A DNA stretch of 6,356 nucleotides. It comes from Sutterella parvirubra YIT 11816. GTDB lineage: Bacteria > Pseudomonadota > Gammaproteobacteria > Burkholderiales > Burkholderiaceae_F. The position numbers and the translations under genes are program-made. The notes beneath the pieces are model-generated. The model was not told the DNA's origin. It did no database searches and saw nothing but the letters and a program-made list of their open reading frames with translations. The stretch lies in NCBI RefSeq assembly GCF_000250875.1, contig NZ_JH604955.1, positions 13,392-19,747 on the forward strand, read 5' to 3'. This document shows positions 1-4,834 of the stretch, one piece after another (within the stretch, counting starts at the first letter, position 1; each line of letters starts with the position of its first letter).

Positions 1-14
1 TCCCCGCCGAAGGC

Positions 15-815
15 TTACCCCTCCGTAATTTCGCCCGCCTCGTTCTTCACCCGCGGCCACGGCATCGCCTGCCAGGGCCCCTGAAGGAGTTCCTCCAGAA
101 CGGCCCCGTCGCGGCGGATCACCTCGCGGGCTTCCTCGACGCCCACGGCCAGAGCGGAAAAGACCCGCCCGAAGAGGAGCGACGCCGCCCATTCGTTCCA
201 GTTGGCGGCGCGCACCGACGCCTCCACCGAGACGCGCTTCAACCACCACGCGGCCTGTTCGTCGACGAACATCTCCGCGTCGACGGCATCCAAAATCAAC
301 GCGGCCGCGTTCGTGAGGTCAAGCGCCCTGAGCTGCGTCCAGTCGACCGCGTCGCGGAAGTAGTCCGTCATCATGCGCCGGCGCGTGACGGCGCCGCGGC
401 GCTCGGAATCCTTGGCCGGCATCGTCTCGAAGCCGCCCCAACCCAAGGCCATGTCGTTTTTGAGCAAAGCGTCCGGGGAGGCCGCCGACTGGATCCCGCG
501 CCAGAGGCTCGCGACGCCGCTTCCTTCCGAGAGCGTCCGGAAGCGCGCGTGGAGGTCCTCCGCGCTCATGATCCCGAGCTCCTGCGAGAGGTGGTGGAGA
601 AGCTCCGAGGGCGAGCGGTCCTCCGTGCGCGAGGCCGCGAGAAAGAGGCGCATCGCCCGCGCGTGCGCGACGACCGGCAGGTCGTCGAAGGCCGCGGCCT
701 TCGCGGCCGGGCGCGGGATGCGCTTCAGACGCTCGAGCGTTCGGGTGAGCTCGCCCAAAAGTTCGGTCATCTCGGCGGAAGGGCTCAGGGTGACGAGGGT
801 TTCGGTGTCGGTCAT
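15..815 (-). CDS. DUF1266-like protein of unknown function
   Basis: This is a 266-residue soluble protein with no signal peptide or membrane segment. The C-terminal half resembles the DUF1266 family (E. coli YbeU/YbeR type). It has a W-R-G-I segment at residues 105-108 and the core LRALDLTNAAAL at 162-173. An acidic/aromatic stretch with AAWW follows at 188-191, then NWNEWAASLLFGRVF at 205-219 and a closing PW...MPWP at 247-254. The family assignment comes from remembered pattern only, and no biochemical role is known to me. The N-terminal 90 residues are mostly helical with no recognised domain. The ATG at 815 is chosen because the frame upstream is an Arg-rich shadow of rlhA. No Shine-Dalgarno precedes this ATG or the next in-frame Met (residue 16). 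The gene lies 86 nt after rlhA on the same strand with no clear terminator between, so cotranscription is plausible. The gene is certain; the family is moderately supported. Confidence 0.72.
   Translation of the reverse strand: MTDTETLVTLSPSAEMTELLGELTRTLERLKRIPRPAAKAAAFDDLPVVAHARAMRLFLAASRTEDRSPSELLHHLSQELGIMSAEDLHARFRTLSEGSGVASLWRGIQSAASPDALLKNDMALGWGGFETMPAKDSERRGAVTRRRMMTDYFRDAVDWTQLRALDLTNAAALILDAVDAEMFVDEQAAWWLKRVSVEASVRAANWNEWAASLLFGRVFSALAVGVEEAREVIRRDGAVLEELLQGPWQAMPWPRVKNEAGEITEG
802..813 (-). repeat. Recurrent start-region motif, copy 1 (DUF1266-like gene)
   Basis: On the minus strand this reads GACCGACACCGA and covers start-codon position 3 to coding position 14 of the DUF1266-like gene. 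The same 12-mer occurs just upstream of the tatD ATG, and its 10-bp core occurs upstream of the rlhA ATG. Function is unknown. Confidence 0.4.
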
Positions 816-901
816 GATCGAAAGGAGTCTCTCGGAGTCTTTCTCGGGTCTCTTTGCGCAAATGATCTCACGCCTGCGGAGGTCTGCGAAGGCCTGCGCC
901 T
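816..901. repeat. Short degenerate 10-bp direct repeats in the rlhA / DUF1266-like gap
   Basis: The 86-nt spacer contains two small repeat sets. Positions 872-901 hold three imperfect 10-bp units (gcctgcggag, gtctgcgaag, gcctgcgcct on the plus strand). Positions 824-843 hold two (ggagtctctc, ggagtctttc), with a diverged third copy just after. No hairpin with a T run, no convincing promoter and no Shine-Dalgarno is visible. The units are short and imperfect and may be compositional. Confidence 0.35.
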
Positions 902-2959
902 CTACGCCTTCGCGCCGCGGCGCTTCACGAGCGTGACGGTCATCTCGCAGGGCGAAGCCTTGCAGTGGAAGTCCGCGCGGAAGAGGTCGCCCGCGCTGTC
1001 TTTGAGCATCAGGGGTTCCGGCCTGAAGGCGTCGCGCCCCAGGGCTTCGACGCGCTCGGGCTGAAACCGCATCGTCTTGGGACAGCGGTTCAAGGCCGCG
1101 CGGATGCAGTGCCGGCACGTCATCAACGCGGCGTCTTTGATCGGCTTGATCTCGAAGGCGGGCGCCAAAACCCGCGCGCCGTGCGCTTCGTAGAAGGCGC
1201 GCGCGGAGGCGTTCGCGACGTTCGCGCGGAAGTCGAGGAATTTGTCGGGGTACGTGGCGGCCGGGTCGACGGGCGCGCGCTGCGGGCGCACGCGGGAAGC
1301 CGAGCGCATCGCGTCGAACTCTTCCACCGCCGCGCGGCGGAGTTGGTTCGCGACCGAGGCCGGCACGAAGACGTCGAGGTCTTCGGGGACGAAGACCTCC
1401 GCCGCTTCGTAGATCGTGCCGCCGAGGCGCGCGAGGTTGGTGCGGAGCGTCTCGCGGTTCTTCACCGGGTCGGACGGCGCGTCCAAGTCCATCGCGACGG
1501 AGGCGGACGCGCAGTGCGTCCCGTCCGTCACCATGAGATCCAACCCATCCTCGTGCGTCGAGAAGATCATCGTGACGGGAATGAGGCGCTCGGCGCTCTT
1601 TTGCGACAAAAGCTTCAGGAAGCTCTGGTCGCGGTTGCGCCAGAGGCGCGTGCCGGGTTGGAGCCCGGCGAGCGAAAAGGGCGCTTCGCGGGTGAAGAGC
1701 GCGGTGAGGCCCTGGTCCTTGGCGTTCGTCTGTCCCTTCGCCGGGGCCTTCCCGGCGGGCCTGCCGAACTTCTCCTTCCCGCTCTTGAGGCTCTTCCGGG
1801 CGGTCTTCGACGCCGCACCGACCGCAGCGGACGCGGAACCGGCGGGTTCCGCGCGGTTCACGTGAAAGCCGAAGACGTCGCCCTCGTGCGCGTAGGTGAG
1901 CCCGTCCGCGTTCGAGACGGCGACGCCCTTCGCGGGGCGCATCAGGATGCGGTCCGATTCGATGCGCACCACTTCGCCCACGGCTTCGCCGGTGTGCTTC
2001 GGGGTATCCAACTGCGCGAGCGCATAGGGTTGGTCGAACCTGCGGCCTTCGATGAAGTAGTCGGTCGACGAGCGCGAAAACGACTTCGCCGGGTCCGGCG
2101 TGAAGGTGAAGACGGAGCGGCCGACGGACGAGCGACTCAATTCCGGCCGACGCGCGATGATCGCGTCCAACGCCTGCCGGTAGTGCGCGGTGATGTTCTT
2201 CACGTAGTCGACGTCCTTCAAGCGCCCCTCGATCTTGAAGGAGGAGGCCCCGGCGTCGATCAACGCCTCCAAGTGGTCGGTCTGGTTGTTGTCCTTCAAG
2301 GAGAGCACATGGCTCTTCTTCGCGATCTGTTCGCCCGCTTCCGTGAAGACGTCGTAGGGGAGGCGGCAGAGCTGCGCGCAGGCGCCGCGGTTGGCGCTGC
2401 GGCCCAACATCGCTTCCGACATGTAGCACTGGCCGGAGTAGCTGACGCACAGCGCCCCGTGGATGAAGCACTCAATGCGGGTTTCGGGCTTCAACGCCGC
2501 GCGAACCCGGGCGATCTCGTCCAAAGAGAGTTCGCGCGCCAACACCATCTGCGAGAAGCCCACGGCTTCCAAAAACGCCGCCTTCTCGGGCGTGCGGATG
2601 TCGCACTGGGTGGAGGCGTGAAGTTCGATGCCCTGAGGGAGCGGGCCGTTCAGCAACCCCATGTCCTGCACGATCAGGCAGTCGGCACCGGCCTTCGCCA
2701 CGTCGAACGCGAGCTCCCGCGCCTTTTCGATCTCGTCGTCGGAAAAAAGCGTGTTCAACGCCACGAAGACCCGCGCGTCGAACCGGTGCGCGTAGGCGCA
2801 GAGTTCCGCGATGTCCTCCAAGGTGTTCCCCGCCGCCTGACGCGCCCCGAAGGCGGGGCCGCCGATGTAGACCGCGTCCGCGCCGTGGTCGATGGCGGCG
2901 AGCCCGCAGGCGAGATTCTTGGCGGGCGCCAGGAGTTCAAGAGCGTGTTGGGGAAGCAT
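902..2959 (-). CDS. rlhA: U32-family 23S rRNA C2501 hydroxylation protein RlhA (YdcP)
   Basis: A 685-residue cytoplasmic protein that aligns end to end, from memory, with E. coli RlhA/YdcP (653 aa). RlhA is needed for 5-hydroxycytidine at position 2501 of 23S rRNA, using prephenate. The older label 'U32 peptidase/collagenase' is a family name only. Visible marks are ELLAPAKN (8-15), GADAVYIGG (26-34), IELHASTQCD (111-120), and FIHGALC...SGQC...RSANRGAC...C (165-198). The Cys set 171, 178, 194 and 198 matches the four Cys conserved in U32 proteins, which bind an Fe-S cluster in UbiU/UbiV. A DUF3656-type region follows, then a C-terminal Cys group (615, 618, 626, 666, 671). Total length and the DUF3656/C-terminal parts favour RlhA over the shorter tRNA enzyme TrhP/YegQ. 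Residues about 372-416 are a Lys/Ala-rich insertion. The ATG at 2959 starts the conserved LELLAPA region; an in-frame Met at 3088 adds only a Pro-rich, hairpin-spanning leader. No Shine-Dalgarno is visible. Confidence 0.92.
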   Translation of the reverse strand: MLPQHALELLAPAKNLACGLAAIDHGADAVYIGGPAFGARQAAGNTLEDIAELCAYAHRFDARVFVALNTLFSDDEIEKARELAFDVAKAGADCLIVQDMGLLNGPLPQGIELHASTQCDIRTPEKAAFLEAVGFSQMVLARELSLDEIARVRAALKPETRIECFIHGALCVSYSGQCYMSEAMLGRSANRGACAQLCRLPYDVFTEAGEQIAKKSHVLSLKDNNQTDHLEALIDAGASSFKIEGRLKDVDYVKNITAHYRQALDAIIARRPELSRSSVGRSVFTFTPDPAKSFSRSSTDYFIEGRRFDQPYALAQLDTPKHTGEAVGEVVRIESDRILMRPAKGVAVSNADGLTYAHEGDVFGFHVNRAEPAGSASAAVGAASKTARKSLKSGKEKFGRPAGKAPAKGQTNAKDQGLTALFTREAPFSLAGLQPGTRLWRNRDQSFLKLLSQKSAERLIPVTMIFSTHEDGLDLMVTDGTHCASASVAMDLDAPSDPVKNRETLRTNLARLGGTIYEAAEVFVPEDLDVFVPASVANQLRRAAVEEFDAMRSASRVRPQRAPVDPAATYPDKFLDFRANVANASARAFYEAHGARVLAPAFEIKPIKDAALMTCRHCIRAALNRCPKTMRFQPERVEALGRDAFRPEPLMLKDSAGDLFRADFHCKASPCEMTVTLVKRRGAKA
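1712..1846 (-). other. Lysine-rich low-complexity insertion within RlhA
   Basis: Encodes RlhA residues about 372-416, between the U32 core and the main DUF3656 region. Residues 385-416 hold eight Lys and two Arg against one Glu and one Asp, with many Ala, Gly and Ser. It accounts for roughly the 32-residue excess over the remembered E. coli length. It is probably a disordered, positively charged linker that could touch rRNA, which is inference. Confidence 0.6.
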
Positions 2960-2963
2960 GGGG

Positions 2964-2974
2964 GTCGGTGTCGG
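2964..2974 (-). repeat. Recurrent start-region motif, copy 2 (rlhA)
   Basis: On the minus strand this reads CCGACACCGAC and ends 4 nt before the rlhA ATG, where a Shine-Dalgarno would normally sit. It shares 11 bases exactly with the copy upstream of tatD. Confidence 0.4.
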
Positions 2975-3024
2975 GCTCAAATGCGTTGGTGCGGGGAAAT
3001 CGGGGGGAATCGGGTTGAGGAGGC

Positions 3025-3030
3025 ATTGTA
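3025..3030 (-). promoter_or_regulatory. Candidate -10 box for rlhA
   Basis: The minus strand reads TACAAT, one base from the sigma-70 consensus TATAAT. It would place a transcript start near 3018 and give a leader of about 58 nt before rlhA. No good -35 lies 16-18 bp upstream, because that space is occupied by the inverted repeat at 3036-3067. If real, the promoter probably needs an activator or is controlled through the palindrome. Low confidence. Confidence 0.3.
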
Positions 3031-3035
3031 CGGAA

Positions 3036-3067
3036 GCGGGCGCTTCCCCGACGTGGGAAGCGCCCGC
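3036..3067 (-). terminator. Perfect 13-bp GC-rich inverted repeat (terminator or operator)
   Basis: Arms 3036-3048 and 3055-3067 are perfectly complementary (gcgggcgcttccc on the plus strand) around a 6-nt loop. The repeat lies about 105 nt downstream of the ankyrin stop and would fold in its transcript. The following bases on the minus strand are TTCCGTAC, which is not a real T tract, so termination would be weak or factor-assisted. It ends only 5 bp before the TACAAT box, so an operator role for rlhA is an alternative. Further GGAAG/CTTCC copies at 3032-3036 and 3068-3072 permit alternative pairings. Confidence 0.5.
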
Positions 3068-3125
3068 GGAAGTTGTCGCAAAGGGCAAGGGCGAGCTTTC
3101 TCAAGCCTTCTCAACCCGCCCGGCT

Positions 3126-3151
3126 TTCAGCGTCGGCCTTCAGCGTCGGTC
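3126..3151. repeat. Tandem 13-bp direct repeat downstream of the ankyrin gene
   Basis: Two adjacent 13-bp units (ttcagcgtcggcc and ttcagcgtcggtc on the plus strand) differ at one base and lie 21 nt past the ankyrin stop codon. Too short to assign a role. Confidence 0.5.
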
Positions 3152-3172
3152 TTGCCTCCTCCCGTCGCCGCC

Positions 3173-3853
3173 TTACTTCGCAGTCTTCGGGCGCGGCCCC
3201 TTGTAGGCGCAGCGCTCGACGGCGAGGTAGTTGCCCAGCTCCTCGTCCCCGGCGTTCTTCGCGAAGTCGGCGGGCGAGAGCCCGCGGTCGGTGCAGAGGT
3301 CGCGGTAGGCCCCGGCGCGCAGCAACGTCATCACCGCGGCGCGGTCGGGCTTCCTCGCCGCCATGTGAAGCGCCGTCACCCCCGCCGTCGTCTGGGCGTT
3401 GACGTCGGCGCCCTTCTCGATCAGCGCCTTCACGAAGTCGTCCCGGCCCTCGGTCGCGGCGTAGTGAAGCGCCGTCCAGTTCTTGGCGCCGTTCACGTCC
3501 GCGCCGCGGGCGAGGAGCGCCTCGAAGATCGGCTTCTGTCCCTTGAAGACCGCAAGCATCAGAGGCGTCTCGCCGAAGCGGTTGGCGAGGTTCGTCTTGA
3601 AGCGCGGATCGTCCATGATGACGCGGGCGGCTTCGGGCGCGTCCGAGCGCATCGCGTAGGTAAAGAGCGTGTCCCCGTTCTCCATGAAGAGGTTGGGGTC
3701 GGCGCCCTCCGACAAAAGCGCCGTGATCTGTGCGGTGCTCCCGTTTCGCGTCGCCTGACGGAGGTCGTCCTCGGGGGCGGCCTGCGCGGCGGAGGCGAAC
3801 CCCAAAAGGGCGGTGAGGAGAAGCGCCGCGGTGCGGGTGGAAATGCTGGTCAT
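3173..3853 (-). CDS. Secreted (periplasmic) ankyrin-repeat protein
   Basis: A 226-residue protein with a clear Sec signal peptide: Arg7, a hydrophobic stretch at about 9-20, and an A-Q-A|A cleavage site after residue 25. The mature part is almost wholly ankyrin repeats. Units start near residues 27, 59, 92, 125 and 157, with a partial C-terminal cap from 190. The best are ETPLMLAVFKGQ...LLARGADVN (95-121), TALHYAATEGRDD...LIEKGADVN (127-152) and TALHMAARK...LLRAGA (160-182). Ankyrin repeats mediate protein-protein contact, and the partner is unknown. Cys187 and Cys215 could form a disulfide in the periplasm. Such small secreted ankyrin proteins often sit next to tatD in Burkholderiales, as I recall it. 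A terminator-like hairpin lies between tatD and this gene, so it probably has its own promoter. I found no convincing promoter or Shine-Dalgarno. The ATG at 3853 is fixed by the signal peptide. Confidence 0.9.
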   Translation of the reverse strand: MTSISTRTAALLLTALLGFASAAQAAPEDDLRQATRNGSTAQITALLSEGADPNLFMENGDTLFTYAMRSDAPEAARVIMDDPRFKTNLANRFGETPLMLAVFKGQKPIFEALLARGADVNGAKNWTALHYAATEGRDDFVKALIEKGADVNAQTTAGVTALHMAARKPDRAAVMTLLRAGAYRDLCTDRGLSPADFAKNAGDEELGNYLAVERCAYKGPRPKTAK

Positions 3854-3936
3854 GGGGATGTCCGGGTGAGAAGTGCCGCAGGGCCGAAGGCCTCGGAAGA
3901 TGCCGAGTTTTCGGCGGAAACTCCGGAAAGCTTAGC

Positions 3937-3968
3937 AAAAGCGCCGCGGGGCGGAAGCCCGGCGGCGC
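3937..3968 (-). terminator. Rho-independent terminator of the permease-tatD unit
   Basis: On the minus strand, arms 3968-3957 (GCGCCGCCGGGC) and 3952-3941 (GCCCCGCGGCGC) pair over 11 of 12 positions around a TTCC loop. TTTT follows at once (3940-3937). This is a classic GC stem plus short T run, 75 nt past the tatD stop codon and in the direction of its transcription. It is also about 84 nt upstream of the ankyrin start, so attenuation of readthrough into that gene is possible. Confidence 0.68.
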
Positions 3969-4042
3969 GGTGCGGGCGGCCTGAAAGCCCCCGAGAACGT
4001 ATCCGATTGTCAGAGGTCCGGAAATTGGGCCGCGGGATGGGC

Positions 4043-4813
4043 TCAGACGCGGAAGAACCGGCGGCTGTTCGCCGTGATCTGCGGGAGAACTTCGTCAAGC
4101 GGCAGCCCCTTCACGTCCGCGATCGTGCGGGCGACTTCGAGGCAGTACTGCGGCTCGCAGCGCTTCCCCCGGTAGGGAACCGGCGCCATGTAGGGGGCGT
4201 CGGTTTCGATCATGAGGTTCGCGAGCGGCACCGCGCGGGCGACCTCACGCAGCGCGTCGTTCTTTTTGAAGGTGAGGTTCCCGGTGAAGCTCACCATGCC
4301 GCCGGCGTCGACGACCGCGAGCGCCGTCTCGGCGTCCCCGCAGAAGCAGTGCATGACGAAGCCCATGTCGCCCGCGCGGGTTTCCCGCAGGATCTCCAAG
4401 GCCTGCGCTTCGGAGTCGCGCGCGTGGATGATGAGGGGTTTGCCCACCTTTCTCGCCGCGGCGATGTGGGTGCGGAAGCGCGCCCGCTGCCAGTCCAGAG
4501 GTTCTTTGCACCAGTAGAAGTCGAGCCCGGTCTCGCCCACCGCGACCATCCCCGGGCGCGAGGCGACTTCGGCGATTTCGTCCACGTCCGCCTCACGGTG
4601 GTCCGGATACTCGGGGTGCACGGCCCAGGCGCCGAAGAGAAACCCTTCGTACTGAGGGAGCAGGGCGGCCAACTTCGGGAGGTCCTCGTCATCGCAGGCG
4701 ATCGTGACGGCGGCGGTCATCCCGGCCGCCTTCATGCGGAGGACGATCTCGTCGCGGTCCTCGTCGAACTGCGGCGCGGTGAGGTGGCAGTGGGTGTCGA
4801 TGAAGGGCGTCAT
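4043..4813 (-). CDS. tatD: TatD-family metal-dependent hydrolase / DNase
   Basis: A 256-residue cytoplasmic enzyme of the amidohydrolase (TIM-barrel) superfamily, at the usual family length. All expected metal ligands are present: H8 and H10 in FIDTHCHL, E94 in GETGLDFYW, H130 in LIIHARD, H155 in VMHCFCG, and D205 in IETDAPYMAP. The family hallmark PVPYRGKRCEP follows at about 211-221, and the C-terminus TANSRRFFRV is also typical. Family members act as Mg-dependent 3'-5' exonucleases or DNases linked to DNA repair and clearance; they are not Tat translocase parts. The paralogues TatD, YcfH and YjjV cannot be separated reliably by eye. The overall pattern, especially GETGLDFYW, is closest to the YcfH/TatD group. 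The gene begins 21 nt after the permease stop, so the two are probably cotranscribed. There is no Shine-Dalgarno before the ATG at 4813, but the conserved FIDTHCHL immediately after it fixes the start. Confidence 0.93.
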   Translation of the reverse strand: MTPFIDTHCHLTAPQFDEDRDEIVLRMKAAGMTAAVTIACDDEDLPKLAALLPQYEGFLFGAWAVHPEYPDHREADVDEIAEVASRPGMVAVGETGLDFYWCKEPLDWQRARFRTHIAAARKVGKPLIIHARDSEAQALEILRETRAGDMGFVMHCFCGDAETALAVVDAGGMVSFTGNLTFKKNDALREVARAVPLANLMIETDAPYMAPVPYRGKRCEPQYCLEVARTIADVKGLPLDEVLPQITANSRRFFRV

Positions 4814-4814
4814 G

Positions 4815-4826
4815 TCGGTGTCGGTC
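4815..4826 (-). repeat. Recurrent start-region motif, copy 3 (tatD)
   Basis: The minus strand reads GACCGACACCGA, ending one base before the tatD ATG. It fills more than half of the 21-nt space between the permease stop and the tatD start. It is identical over 12 bases to the copy in the first codons of the DUF1266-like gene. Confidence 0.4.
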
Positions 4827-4834
4827 GGAGGTTG

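Noticed and set aside
6..14. gccgaaggc just past the DUF1266-like stop as a terminator stem
   Set aside because: Only a 3-bp stem is visible before the window ends, so it cannot be judged.
373..1064. Plus-strand open frames opposite rlhA and the DUF1266-like gene
   Set aside because: Ser/Arg-rich, no recognisable domain, and antisense to well-supported genes.
816..2471. Long minus-strand frame running upstream of the DUF1266-like ATG through rlhA
   Set aside because: It is Arg/Gly/Ala-rich nonsense in another frame of rlhA, typical of stop-poor GC-rich DNA. The conserved RlhA protein occupies the same bases.
902..2959. Protease or collagenase activity for the U32 protein
   Set aside because: The name is historical. 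The sequence matches RlhA, an RNA-hydroxylation protein, and shows no peptidase catalytic signature.
2960..3088. N-terminal extension of RlhA to an upstream in-frame Met at 3088
   Set aside because: It adds 43 Pro/Ser/Thr-rich residues with no family match, and it would code through the 13-bp palindrome and the TACAAT box.
3881..3915. Small hairpins (ggccgaaggcc and gccgagttttcggc) in the ankyrin leader
   Set aside because: Stems of only 4-5 bp are expected by chance at this GC content, and there is no T run.
3111..3938. Minus-strand frame overlapping the whole ankyrin gene
   Set aside because: Arg/His/Pro-rich frame-shifted shadow; the ankyrin repeats and signal peptide lie in the other frame.
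3926..3940. TGCTAAGCT as an extended -10 promoter for the ankyrin gene
   Set aside because: Only a partial match to TATAAT, no -35 at the right distance, and it overlaps the terminator T run.
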